Positions 19,959 to 30,983 of a stretch of 64,000 nucleotides of DNA are shown here, piece by piece; position 1 is the first letter of the stretch, and each line of letters starts with the position of its first letter. The DNA comes from Bin75 sp965200435 (GTDB lineage Bacteria; Nitrospirota; Nitrospiria; Nitrospirales; UBA8639): contig OZ241337.1 in NCBI GenBank assembly GCA_965200435.1, forward strand, positions 186,001 through 250,000. Reading direction: 5' to 3'. Under the pieces are notes generated by a model. That model was not told the origin of the DNA. It saw nothing but the letters and a program-made list of their open reading frames with translations, and ran no database searches. Position numbers and translations under genes: made by a program.

Positions 19959-20215
19959 GGTTGATTATGACCGTATGGGTTGAGTCATTCGTTAATAATT
20001 GTCCCGCTTCCTCTTGTGCCCCAGTGCCCCGCCTTTGAAAGACAACCCCCTCAATCCCCCTTCTCAGGGGGACGGCAGATCCTCTCTCCCCTGAGCAGAG
20101 AGTCGGCAGCAAGCCTCCCACCCTGACAAGGGGGGGCAGCTAAACCGTCGGATTACGCTTCGCTCATCCGACCTACATCTGACCTTGCTATCAACAAATT
20201 CTCGAACATTTGCAC
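19959..20215. repeat. Repeat-filled gap inside the nuo operon (nuoF-nuoG)
   Basis: About 257 bases between the nuoF stop and the nuoG start, while most other nuo junctions are short or overlapping. It contains CCCCCTTCTCAGGGGG near 20056-20072, a GCAGAGAGTC region, and a REP palindrome at 20147-20172 (GTCGGATTACGC ... CATCCGAC, then CTACA). A partial match to TCATTCGTTAATAATTGTC near 19985 is another shared module. The stable hairpins could act on nuo mRNA processing. Confidence 0.65.
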
Positions 20216-21526
20216 CTACGCCAAACTCAGGACAGGGATTTCTTTCCGGCTCCCCTTGAGCGCCTCTGCTTCTTCGATCAAGGCCTCGTATTCCCCCCGC
20301 CAATATTTCAACGTGCTTTGCACCGGGGCGATTTCCGCGTCGCCGAACGCACATACCGTTCGACCGCCGATATTTTCGCAAATTTCCACGAGCGTCCGTA
20401 AATCCTCCGGCCGGCCCTGCTTGTTCAGGATTCGTTGCAGAATCTGCACGATCCAGGAACTGCCTTCCCGGCAGGGCGTACACTTTCCGCAGGACTCATG
20501 ATAGAAAAATTCCATCAGGCGAAGAGCCGCCCACACCATGCTCGTGCCTTCTTCCATCACGGTGATCCCACCCGACCCCGACATCGAGCCCGCCAGGGCC
20601 ACCGATTCGAAATCCATTTGCACGTCCACGTGGTCCGGGGTCAAAAACGGCGCCGAGGCCCCGCCCGGAATGAACGCCTTGAGCGGCTTGTCGGACCGCA
20701 TGCCTCCGCCAAGCTCATAAATCAGGTCTCGAAACGTCGCGTTCACGGGCAACTCATAATTCCCCGGCCGTTTCACGTGACCGCTCAAACAAAAGAGCCG
20801 CGTGCCGGTGCTCTTGGGCGGAACGCCGATGGAGGCGAACCATTCGGCTCCTCGATTCACGATGTGCGGGACGTTCGCCAGCGTCTCGACGTTGTTGACC
20901 ACCGTGGGTTTCTGGTAGAGGCCGTGCGTGGCCGGGAACGGCGGCTTCGTCCGGGGTTTGCCCCGCTTGCCTTCCAGGGATTCGAGCAGCGCGGTTTCTT
21001 CTCCACAGATATAGGCGCCGGCTCCCGCGTGTACGGAGACGTGCACGGTGACGCCGCTGCTGTAAATATCGGAGCCCAGGTGCCCGGCCCGGCAAGCTTC
21101 GGCAATCGCACGCTCCAGAATTTTCGCCGCCAGCCGGAATTCCCCTCTGATATAGATGTAGGCCGTCTGCGCGCCAATGGCATAGCAGGAGATGGCAATG
21201 CCCTCAAGGATTTGGTGAGGGTCCCGTTCCATCAATTGGCGGTCTTTAAACGTGCCGGGTTCGCTTTCATCGGCGTTACAGCACAGATATTTAGGACCGG
21301 GATGGTCCTTGGGAATAAACCCCCATTTCACGCCCGTGGGGAAGCCCGCCCCGCCCCGGCCACGCAGACCCGATTTTTTGACCATCTCGATAAGGTCATT
21401 GGGCGGCACCTTGCCCAGAACGCTCTTCAGGGCCGTGTACCCACCCGCCCCTTCATAATCGGCAAGGGATCCGATGTAGCCGGGTCGTTCCATGTTGGTT
21501 AAGAGAATCTTTTCAAAAGTCTTCAT
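20216..21526 (-). CDS. nuoF: NADH-quinone oxidoreductase subunit F
   Basis: NuoF binds NADH and FMN and carries the N3 4Fe-4S cluster, the entry point for electrons. The sequence shows GLRGRGGAGFPTGVKW (FMN/NADH site), CNADESEPGTFKDR, YIYIRGEF, ICGEETALLESLEG, and the cluster motif ESCGKCTPCREG with the distal Cys in RTVCAFGD. Start ATG 21526 overlaps the nuoE stop in ATGA and gives MKTFEKILLTNM, 436 residues. An upstream Met would run into nuoE. Confidence 0.96.
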   Translation of the reverse strand: MKTFEKILLTNMERPGYIGSLADYEGAGGYTALKSVLGKVPPNDLIEMVKKSGLRGRGGAGFPTGVKWGFIPKDHPGPKYLCCNADESEPGTFKDRQLMERDPHQILEGIAISCYAIGAQTAYIYIRGEFRLAAKILERAIAEACRAGHLGSDIYSSGVTVHVSVHAGAGAYICGEETALLESLEGKRGKPRTKPPFPATHGLYQKPTVVNNVETLANVPHIVNRGAEWFASIGVPPKSTGTRLFCLSGHVKRPGNYELPVNATFRDLIYELGGGMRSDKPLKAFIPGGASAPFLTPDHVDVQMDFESVALAGSMSGSGGITVMEEGTSMVWAALRLMEFFYHESCGKCTPCREGSSWIVQILQRILNKQGRPEDLRTLVEICENIGGRTVCAFGDAEIAPVQSTLKYWRGEYEALIEEAEALKGSRKEIPVLSLA

Positions 21527-22059
21527 GGCGACACGACGTCCTTGGCGCGTTCGGGAACCATAAAGGGACCGCTTTTCATCGAACAATCTCCGGACTCCCG
21601 TAAGTCCCGCAGAATGCGTCCGACTTTTTCTTCGGTGAGCCGCTCGTAATAGTCGTCATTGATCTGCATCGTCGGCCCGGTCCCACACGACCCCAAACAT
21701 TCCACCGTACTCAAGGTGAACAACTTCTCCCCGGTGGTCTGGCCCAGACCGATACCCAGATGTTTGCGCAACCATTCGATCAGAGGGTCGGCCCCAACCA
21801 GCGCGCACATCAACGACCGGCACACCTGGACATGAAATTTCCCGATGGGTTTGAGATTGAGCATGGTATAAAACGTCGCCGTCTCGAAGACCTGGGGCGG
21901 GGTGAGATCCAGGATGCCGGCGATCTCCCGCATGGCGGCCTGGCTCACGTACCCCTCTTCCTTCTGCGCCAGATTCAACAACGGCAGAAGCGCCGAGCGC
22001 TTCACCGGATACCGGCTCAGGATTTCGTCAACGGCCTCTCGATGTTTGTCGAAAATCAT
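21523..22059 (-). CDS. nuoE: NADH-quinone oxidoreductase subunit E
   Basis: NuoE is the thioredoxin-like 2Fe-2S subunit (cluster N1a) that docks on NuoF. Ligands are visible as CRSLMC and CLGSCG, each pair near its expected spacing. ATG 22059 gives MIFDKHREAVDEILSRYP and 178 residues; starting at 22104 would add 15 residues overlapping the nuoCD end. It overlaps nuoF by 4 bases and follows nuoCD by 13 bases. Confidence 0.95.
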   Translation of the reverse strand: MIFDKHREAVDEILSRYPVKRSALLPLLNLAQKEEGYVSQAAMREIAGILDLTPPQVFETATFYTMLNLKPIGKFHVQVCRSLMCALVGADPLIEWLRKHLGIGLGQTTGEKLFTLSTVECLGSCGTGPTMQINDDYYERLTEEKVGRILRDLRESGDCSMKSGPFMVPERAKDVVSP

Positions 22060-22072
22060 GGTGTCTTCCCGT

Positions 22073-23824
22073 TCAGCGGTCACACTCGCCCATGACGATA
22101 TCATAGGTGCCGAAGATCGTAATAATATCAGAAATCAGATAGCCGCGGGCCATAAAATCAAATGCGCCCATGTGGACAAACGACGGGGAGCGGATTTTCA
22201 TCCGGTAGGGCCTCGGGCTCCCGTCGCTGATCAGAAAAAACCCCAGTTCGCCCTTGGGCACCTCCGTCGCGCAATACGCTTCCCCCTTCGGCGGCTTGAA
22301 GCCCTGCGTAAAAATGATGAAATGATGGATCAGGCTTTCCATGTCCCGCATGACGTTGGGCTTAGGCGGGGGAATGACCTGTGAGCTATCCGCCATGATG
22401 GGACCGTCCGGCAACTGGTCCAGGCATTGGGCAATGATTCGAGCGCTTTGCTTCATTTCCTCGACGCGAATCCAATACCGGTCATAGGTGTCTCCGTCTT
22501 TGCCAACCGGCACGTCCCACTCCACCCGGTCGTAGACGCCGTAGGGTTCGAGTTTGCGCACGTCATAGGACACGCCCGACCCACGTAGCGTCGGCCCGGT
22601 GAGCCCGAAGTTGATCGCGTCCTCACCGGAAATGACCGCCACGCCCTTGGTCCTGGCCACCCAGATCCGGTTTCGCTGCAACAACGTGTCATATTCCTGC
22701 ACGTGATCGGGAAACGTCTTCAAAAAATCGCGCAGGCGTTCAATCAAGGCCGGTGTCAGGTCGCTGTCCACTCCGCCGATTCGATAGTAATTCAGCGTCA
22801 GGCGCGCGCCGCAGAGTTGCTCGAAAAAGTCGAGCAGGACCTCGCGCTCGCGGAACGTCCAAAAGAACACGGTCATGGCCCCGATATCCAGAGCCTGCGT
22901 GCCCAACCAGAAGAGGTGGCCGACGATTCGCTGGACTTCGGCCACGATCGTCCGGACGTACTCAGCCCGCTCCGGCACCGTCACGCCGACCAGTTTTTCA
23001 ACTGCGCGCACGTAGGCGTAATTGTTCGTCATGGCGCACACGTAATCCAGACGGTCCGTATGCGGAACGACCTGCATGTAATGGAGACCCTCGGCCAGTT
23101 TTTCAACGCCGCGATGCAGGTACCCCATGTCCGGAATCGCCTTGGCAATGCGCTCGCCGTCCAGTTCCAGCACCACCCGTAGGACGCCGTGGGTGCTGGG
23201 ATGCTGCGGCCCCATGTTGAGCAACAGTTCGGTCGTGCGCTTCGTGGATTCAGGTCGGTCTCCGGCCATAAAAACGTGCCGCTGATCCTGCGGGATATCC
23301 TGTTCGGTCCATTCGCGTTCCGGTTCATCCAAACGGGGAAGAAAATCAAACGTGCTTCGCCACCCCTTGCCTTCGGTGGGAAAATCTTTCCGAAGGGGAT
23401 GGCCTTCCGCGTAATCGTCGGGCAACAGAATCCGGCGCAGGTCCGGGTGCCCCTCGAACGTGATCCCCATCAGGTCGAACACTTCGCGTTCCAGAAAATT
23501 CGCACCTTTCCAGATGGACGTCACGGTCCCGATGGTGGGATTTTCTTCCGACACCCGCGTCTTCACCCGAATCCGGGTCTTATACGGAAGCGAGAGGAAG
23601 TGGTAGATGACTTCGAACCGTTCCGGGTCGTCGGGATAGTCCGCCGAGCAGATGTCGGTGATGTGATCGAAGGCGGTCCAGGGATCGTCGTGGAGGAAAC
23701 GCGCCACCTCCACCAGATCCTTCGCCTGCACCTGGGCCGAGAGGTCTCCCCGTTGCGGGTCTTCACGCACGGACAGCACGGCCTCGGGAAAACGCTCGTG
23801 CAGGGTTTCAAGCACTCGGTGCAT
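22073..23824 (-). CDS. nuoCD: Fused NADH-quinone oxidoreductase subunit C/D
   Basis: A single 583-residue chain. The first ~170 residues are NuoC (WKGANFLEREVFDLMGITF, RRILLPDDYAEGHPLRKD). A linker of ~30 residues follows, and from about residue 200 comes NuoD (LLLNMGPQHPSTHGVLR, MGYLHRGVEKLAE, DRLDYVCAMTNN, ending GTYDIVMGECDR). NuoD forms part of the quinone site with NuoB. Its YLHRGVEKL segment corresponds to the region whose Arg is dimethylated by NDUFAF7 in mitochondrial NDUFS2, and an NDUFAF7-type gene heads this operon. Such fusions are known in several phyla. Confidence 0.95.
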   Translation of the reverse strand: MHRVLETLHERFPEAVLSVREDPQRGDLSAQVQAKDLVEVARFLHDDPWTAFDHITDICSADYPDDPERFEVIYHFLSLPYKTRIRVKTRVSEENPTIGTVTSIWKGANFLEREVFDLMGITFEGHPDLRRILLPDDYAEGHPLRKDFPTEGKGWRSTFDFLPRLDEPEREWTEQDIPQDQRHVFMAGDRPESTKRTTELLLNMGPQHPSTHGVLRVVLELDGERIAKAIPDMGYLHRGVEKLAEGLHYMQVVPHTDRLDYVCAMTNNYAYVRAVEKLVGVTVPERAEYVRTIVAEVQRIVGHLFWLGTQALDIGAMTVFFWTFREREVLLDFFEQLCGARLTLNYYRIGGVDSDLTPALIERLRDFLKTFPDHVQEYDTLLQRNRIWVARTKGVAVISGEDAINFGLTGPTLRGSGVSYDVRKLEPYGVYDRVEWDVPVGKDGDTYDRYWIRVEEMKQSARIIAQCLDQLPDGPIMADSSQVIPPPKPNVMRDMESLIHHFIIFTQGFKPPKGEAYCATEVPKGELGFFLISDGSPRPYRMKIRSPSFVHMGAFDFMARGYLISDIITIFGTYDIVMGECDR

Positions 23825-23845
23825 AGACCACCATCATCTCTCACG

Positions 23846-24334
23846 CTACTTCACGAACACTTTTTCCTTCTGAACTTTTTCCTGCAACTTGATCAGGGCG
23901 TCCAACAAGGCTTCCGGACGCGGGGGACAGCCTGCCACGTAGACGTCCACCGGCACGATCTGATCCACGCCCTGGACCACGCTGTAACTGTTGTAATGAT
24001 TGCCCGAGGTCGCGCAGGACCCCATGGAGATCACGTAGCGCGGTTCGGCCATTTGATCGTAGATACGCCGGATCACGGGCGCCATCTTCCGGCACACGGT
24101 TCCGGCCACGATCATGACATCGGATTGTCTGGGAGAAGCCCGAAAGACCCCGGCCCCAAACCGGTCGATATCGTACCGGGAAGAGACCGACGCAATCATC
24201 TCGATGGCGCAACAAGCGAGCCCGAACGTCATCGGCCACAACGCCGACTTCCGGCACCAACTCACCAGGTAATCCAGATTCGTGGTAATGATATTGGCGT
24301 CAAACTGGCGTTCAAGCATGCTCATAGCCGTCAT
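23846..24334 (-). CDS. nuoB: NADH-quinone oxidoreductase subunit B
   Basis: NuoB holds cluster N2, the last iron-sulfur centre before quinone. It has 162 residues with the tandem cysteines in FGLACCAIEM, then GTVCRKMAP, GSCATSG and AGCPPRPEALL, the complete ligand set. ATG 24334 follows GGAGGACA. ATG 24325 (MSMLERQF) is a possible alternative. The open frame continues further upstream across a repeat, but that part has no family similarity. Confidence 0.95.
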   Translation of the reverse strand: MTAMSMLERQFDANIITTNLDYLVSWCRKSALWPMTFGLACCAIEMIASVSSRYDIDRFGAGVFRASPRQSDVMIVAGTVCRKMAPVIRRIYDQMAEPRYVISMGSCATSGNHYNSYSVVQGVDQIVPVDVYVAGCPPRPEALLDALIKLQEKVQKEKVFVK

Positions 24335-24344
24335 TGTCCTCCAG

Positions 24345-24421
24345 GTATCGTCATTCCCGCGAAAGCGGGAATCCAGTTCTTTTGCCCCCTCACCCCAACC
24401 CTCTCCCAGAGGGAGAGGGCG
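24345..24421. repeat. Two repeat modules between nuoA and nuoB
   Basis: The first module is TCATTCCCGCGAAAGCGGGA (7-bp stem CCCGC/GCGGG with flanks, about 24351-24373). The second is CCCTCACCCCAACCCTCTCC followed by CAGAGGGAGAGGG (about 24388-24420). Both are dispersed hairpin types that also occur outside this window in many proteobacterial genomes (recalled, not searched). Here they separate two genes of one operon and could stabilise or process the transcript. Confidence 0.7.
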
Positions 24422-24425
24422 GACT

Positions 24426-24797
24426 TCAGTCCCATTCCAGGGCCCCTTTTTTCCAAACGTACCAGAAGCCGACCACCAGGATGGCGATGAAAACGCCCAT
24501 TTCAATGAGTCCCAGCAACCCCAATTTGTGAAACACCACCGCCCACGGGAACATAAAGACAATTTCAATATCAAACACGACGAACAACATCGCGATAATA
24601 TAATACCGCATCGGGAATTGAACGCGGGCGTCCATGAAGAGCGGGCTCCCGCTCTCATACGGAAGCAGTTTCGCGCGATACGGCCGGCCAGGTCGCACGA
24701 CCCATCCGGCCAGCAACGACCCCACGCCGAACCCCAGCGCAATTACGGCAAAAACCGCGATGGGGATATAATTCAAAGGAACCGATTCGCCGCCCAT
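24426..24797 (-). CDS. nuoA: NADH-quinone oxidoreductase subunit A
   Basis: Small membrane subunit near the quinone site of complex I. It has 123 residues and three helices. The loop between the first and second helices contains KLLPYESGSPLF (the family's YECG region, here with Ser in place of Cys), followed by PMRYYIIAMLFVVFDIEIVFMFPW with the conserved Asp-Ile-Glu. First nuo gene of the operon, 35 bases after the methyltransferase gene on the same strand. Confidence 0.95.
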   Translation of the reverse strand: MGGESVPLNYIPIAVFAVIALGFGVGSLLAGWVVRPGRPYRAKLLPYESGSPLFMDARVQFPMRYYIIAMLFVVFDIEIVFMFPWAVVFHKLGLLGLIEMGVFIAILVVGFWYVWKKGALEWD

Positions 24798-24832
24798 CTC
24801 AGGTCACCGTCCGCATCATCCCATCGTTCACG

Positions 24833-26059
24833 TTAATGGACCGTCGCCAATGCCGAATCGAAAAATGGCCGATGGCGTAAGCCACGCAGCGTTGGGACGG
24901 CCATCCCCTTGTGTTGTACCAAAATTTTAAACGTGGTGCCCATGCCGTGAGGCCGCAACAACCGGGCGGCCGCCTGGACCACAGCAGATTCCTGATCGCA
25001 CCCCCGGACCAATTCCTCTATCCCGAGACTCATCAGGAAATGCTGAAGATTCGTATACCCCGTCGTGGTCAACCCAATCTGCTCGCCGGTTTGGGCAAGG
25101 CTCGAAAAATTCACGTGTGCCGTCAAATCCTGCTCTCCGACCCGTGCATAAGGATTCGTCGAAACCGTATGCCGATGGTACCCCAGCAGGGTCCCGTTCT
25201 TTCGTTCGGGCGCCCAATAATCCCTGGCGACGTGGCCGTAATCAATCGTGATGACGACTCCGCGATCCAGCACCCGGGCAACCTGTTTGATCCATTTCAT
25301 GGCTTCCAGGTTGATTTCGGTAGCAAACCCAACGGGCAACTCCACGTCCATATCTGACAGAAACGATGCCAACTCAGGCGTAGACGGTGGTCCCCATTGT
25401 TCCTGCAACTCCTGATTGTGGATAGTCACGTACAATTCCCTGAGGCCGTTTGGCTCCATGCGAACCCTGTGCACCGGAAACGCATCGACTAATTCGTTTG
25501 AGAGCAACGTGCCCGTCAGGCTTCCGTCCGCGATCGCCTCAAGATCATCAACCCATCGAATCATTCCCTCTTGCCGAGTCCAAGCAGCCAACGTTTCCCG
25601 TTGTCGCCGGCAAAAGGCCGGGCTGCGTTCGACCGGAATGCACGCTAAACGGGGCAGAAACGCAGTCTGTTGCTCCTGACCTTCCTGCAACAGATCCCGG
25701 AGCAACGTCCCTTCTCCCGGTCCCATTTCCACAAGATGAAACACAGAGGGATGACCGAGTCGTTCGTCAATCTCCGCGAGTTGACGGACCAGACACTTGG
25801 CCAGGATGGGGGAAAGACTCGGGGCGGTGAAAAAGTCACTGCCTTCTCCACCAATCGGAGAGGCCGTGCGGGCAGACCCTCCGCCCGTCATATAGTACCC
25901 ATGCGCCTCATCATACAGGGCAATTTCCATAAAACGTGCAAACGTCAACGGCCCAGTCTCCCGAATAAGCGTGGCGATCTGCTGCATCAAAGGCGAATCC
26001 GGCAATTCCATTCTTTGATTCCCGTCCTGACTCATCGTCCTGCACGTCTCTGTTGTCAT
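24833..26059 (-). CDS. MidA/NDUFAF7-type SAM-dependent methyltransferase (COG1565 family)
   Basis: This 408-residue protein has the family landmarks: ALYDEAHGYYM near residue 48, DFFTAPSLSPI, the SAM motif VEMGPGEGTLLRDLL, VDAFPVHRV, and ITIDYGHVARDYW. In mitochondria the homologue NDUFAF7 dimethylates an arginine of NDUFS2 (the NuoD counterpart) and is needed to assemble complex I. Here the gene sits 35 bases upstream of nuoA on the same strand, so a role in modifying NuoCD is a reasonable inference, not shown. The start is uncertain: ATG 26059, 26035 (with AGGA before it) and 26011 are all possible. Confidence 0.82.
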   Translation of the reverse strand: MTTETCRTMSQDGNQRMELPDSPLMQQIATLIRETGPLTFARFMEIALYDEAHGYYMTGGGSARTASPIGGEGSDFFTAPSLSPILAKCLVRQLAEIDERLGHPSVFHLVEMGPGEGTLLRDLLQEGQEQQTAFLPRLACIPVERSPAFCRRQRETLAAWTRQEGMIRWVDDLEAIADGSLTGTLLSNELVDAFPVHRVRMEPNGLRELYVTIHNQELQEQWGPPSTPELASFLSDMDVELPVGFATEINLEAMKWIKQVARVLDRGVVITIDYGHVARDYWAPERKNGTLLGYHRHTVSTNPYARVGEQDLTAHVNFSSLAQTGEQIGLTTTGYTNLQHFLMSLGIEELVRGCDQESAVVQAAARLLRPHGMGTTFKILVQHKGMAVPTLRGLRHRPFFDSALATVH

Positions 26060-26211
26060 TCTGAGAGGAGCTTCTGATGTGAGCGAAAAATCCGCAGGTC
26101 CGGCTGTTTCCCTGACACCAATCCCATAGGACCTATGCTTCCATGGGCCAAAAGATTTATAAATTAGCTATCCGCCAACTGTTAGTCAAGGGAATGGCCG
26201 CCCTGTATTAG

Positions 26212-26353
26212 GGAACCTCTGATTGAGTGCACGATCGGGCGCATGGCGGCGTGGTGTCCTCGCTCAACCCTCACCTATCTCTATGATACGCTTCGGGTTT
26301 CGCTCCGGAACGCCTTGCCCTGCATCCCGCTATCACACTAAATCAGAGGTTCC
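26212..26353 (+). mobile_element. 142-bp MITE, copy 2
   Basis: Same element as at 335-476: 13-bp perfect terminal inverted repeats and exactly 142 bases. It is flanked by the 4-bp direct repeat TTAG at 26208-26211 and 26354-26357. Its right end abuts the decayed antitoxin gene; read on the minus strand, the duplicated CTAA supplies an in-frame TAA for that remnant. The 150 bases to its left (26060-26207) hold nothing recognisable. Confidence 0.88.
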
Positions 26354-26559
26354 TTAGCCGTCGGTCGAGTGAGCCGAGCAGGCATAACGAGACAACCGCC
26401 GCGCCTTGGCAACGATCTCCCGTGCGCTGTCGAGCGGCTAGCTCCCTCGCAACTTCAGGCTTTCTTCGATGATCGAGGCCATTGAACGATTCTACCGCGC
26501 TGCGGCTTCTTTCAGCACGCGATGGGTGCGGTCAGCCAAGCTGATAGTCAGAGAACCAT
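26354..26559 (-). pseudogene. Decayed ribbon-helix-helix (CopG-like) antitoxin gene
   Basis: Reading from an ATG at 26559, a 2-base insertion (CTCT for CT) breaks the frame after Met-Val. In the restored frame the translation is LTISLADRTHRVLKEAAAR, stop (TAG), NRSMASIIEESLKLRGS, stop (TAG), PLDSAREIVAKARRLS. This matches the layout of short RHH antitoxins, with a DNA-binding strand followed by helices. No toxin partner is visible; the sequence downstream is replaced by the MITE, whose target duplication forms the final TAA. I infer a toxin-antitoxin remnant. The family assignment rests on pattern only. Confidence 0.55.
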
Positions 26560-26577
26560 GGCGTAGGCTCCGAGCAG

Positions 26578-29301
<2,724 letters not shown>

Positions 29302-29813
29302 GATAGGGGCAATGCCTCGGAGGAATGAACATAAGGTCGGGGAGACAAAAACAGCACGAATCGCTCAACCCCAAACACCGTTTCAGCTAGTAACATACCT
29401 GAAAATATACCTGAATGGATTCATGAAGCAACCAAGGAACGATCGACCGAAAAAAGCCACCGGCAGGTTGAGGGATTCCAGAGAATGGTTGACGTCCCCT
29501 CCTGATTGTAGCGACGGCATCCCCCAATGACAGATGTCGAGAGCAGACTGATGCCGCTTTTTTCTCCTGACCGGCCTCCCCCTCTTCTGTCGCGGCGTCA
29601 TCTTATGGTGCTTCTTGGAAAGTTGACCCTCCAAGCCGCATGAGATGCGACGACGACAAAGGCAAAGACCGAGACCCTGGATCCCCGATGAAAAATGTCA
29701 ACGAATGAGTGAACATTGACAATTTTCAGAACACGACTCATTGATAATCGAAAGATAGAATCGCCATAGGGTGCCTATGCTGCTCGGATGCTGGCTGTAT
29801 AAGTTCAGAAACC
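29302..29813. repeat. Gap between secA and the insertion sequence: composite repeats
   Basis: No gene seen. From about 29510 the modules are: GTAGCGACGGCATC ... ACAGATGTCGAGAGCAG ... GATGCCGC (nested inverted repeat), CGTCATCTTATGGTGC, the GCCGCATGAGATGCG hairpin near 29635, GGATCCCCGATG near 29683, and TGTCAACGAATGAGTG near 29698. The same modules in a similar order recur at 48935-49773 and 54348-54816. The secA promoter should lie in the first 150 bases. Confidence 0.55.
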
Positions 29814-30865
29814 TTTGGCACTCCTCGACACAGGAGGAGAGGCCATGCAAATCCACCATGTCGGCTATCGCATCAGGGGGTTTTATCGACTAACGCAATT
29901 CGGGCATCGTTGGGACATGATACCCCATGAAGCCCATCACCGACTCAAGATTCTGCACTTTTGCGCCCGGCATGGCCCAGCCGCGACGGGGGAGGCCTTT
30001 GGCGTCAGCCGCCGGACGCTTTATCGCTGGCAGCGGGCGCTCACTCAGGCTGGCGGGGACCCGCAGGCGTTGGCCGTCCGCTCTAGGGCCCCCCACCGGC
30101 GGCGGCAGGCCACGTGGCCACCCGCCCTGAGCCAAGCGATCCGGCGGCTACGCACCACGTATCCCAACCGTGGGAAGGCCAAGCTGCACGTCCTACTGCG
30201 GCCGTGGTGTGCGCAGCACGGGCTAGCCCTCCCCAGGGTCTCCACCATCGGGCGCCTGATCGCCCGCGCCCCGGACCGGATGCGGCACACGCCGAGCCGC
30301 CTGGATGCCCGGGGCCGGCCCAAACCCCGGACACGGCGCCGGAAATCCCGCCCGCCCCGGCCCCGCCCCGCCCCGCCCCTGGCGGTCTTGGCCGGCGATC
30401 CCGTTGTGCGGCTCCACGCCGGACTCCGCCGCTACCTATTCACCTTCATCGATCCCTGCAGTCGCTTCGCCTTCGCTGTGGCCACCGCCACCGCCTCCAG
30501 CCGCCATGCCACCCACGCCCTCGATGCACTCTGTGCGTTGCTCCCGGCCCCACCCCGGGTCCTCCTCTCCGATAACGGCCCGGAGTTCCAGGGGCATTTC
30601 CAGCATCGGCTCGATGAACGCGGCATCACCCACTGGTGGACGTATCCCCGATCCCCGAAAATGAACGCTCATGCGGAACGGTTCAATCGCACCCTGCAAG
30701 AGACCTTCGTGGACTACCACGAGGATCTGCTGTTCGACGATTTGGCGGCCTTTAACCGCAAACTGGCCGATTGGTTGCTGGCCTACAATACCGTGTTGCC
30801 CCACCATAGCCTTGGGCGGCAATCTCCGGTATAATCCCTGATTCACCACCAACCCGAGTGCCAAA
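29814..30865 (+). mobile_element. IS481-like insertion sequence
   Basis: A 10-bp perfect inverted repeat (TTTGGCACTC at 29814-29823 and GAGTGCCAAA at 30856-30865) encloses a single transposase gene that nearly fills the ~1,050 bp. This fits the size of IS481-type elements. No target-site duplication is evident, so the ends are provisional. The element is noticeably more GC-rich than its flanks. Confidence 0.55.
29845..30834 (+). CDS. IS481-family transposase (rve integrase core)
   Basis: The N-terminal helix-turn-helix is seen in ATGEAFGVSRRTLYRWQRAL. A basic, Pro/Arg-rich linker follows at about residues 150-185. The DDE-type core shows FIDPCSRFAF (first Asp), LLSDNGPEFQG (second Asp) and HAERFNRTLQETF (Glu). 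AGGAGGAG lies directly upstream of ATG 29845, which decides the start over a TTG at 29815. Length 329. The chain stops at SLGRQSPV, a few residues shorter than some relatives. It appears intact and could be active. Confidence 0.85.
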   Translation: MQIHHVGYRIRGFYRLTQFGHRWDMIPHEAHHRLKILHFCARHGPAATGEAFGVSRRTLYRWQRALTQAGGDPQALAVRSRAPHRRRQATWPPALSQAIRRLRTTYPNRGKAKLHVLLRPWCAQHGLALPRVSTIGRLIARAPDRMRHTPSRLDARGRPKPRTRRRKSRPPRPRPAPPLAVLAGDPVVRLHAGLRRYLFTFIDPCSRFAFAVATATASSRHATHALDALCALLPAPPRVLLSDNGPEFQGHFQHRLDERGITHWWTYPRSPKMNAHAERFNRTLQETFVDYHEDLLFDDLAAFNRKLADWLLAYNTVLPHHSLGRQSPV

Positions 30866-30908
30866 TGTGGTGGACCCATACATTTTCTTGAAGCGATTTT
30901 TTTAATAT

Positions 30909-30939
30909 GACACTTACGATATTATATGATATAAGTGTC
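30909..30939. promoter_or_regulatory. AT-rich dyad upstream of the TonB cluster, possible operator
   Basis: A 31-base dyad in otherwise GC-rich DNA has arms GACACTTA (30909-30916) and TAAGTGTC (30932-30939). A T/A-rich centre contains GATATTATATGATAT. It lies about 45 bases before the first gene of the TonB cluster. It does not match a Fur box well. The symmetry and placement suggest a repressor or activator site overlapping a promoter, but the binding protein is unknown. Confidence 0.4.
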
Positions 30940-30983
30940 CGTGCCGTCCGCTGCATTACTCACTAACCGGAAAACCCGATAAA

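Noticed and set aside
24345..24421. Hairpins before nuoB as a riboswitch
   Set aside because: They consist of two known-type dispersed repeats that recur in unrelated gaps, with no conserved aptamer-like core.
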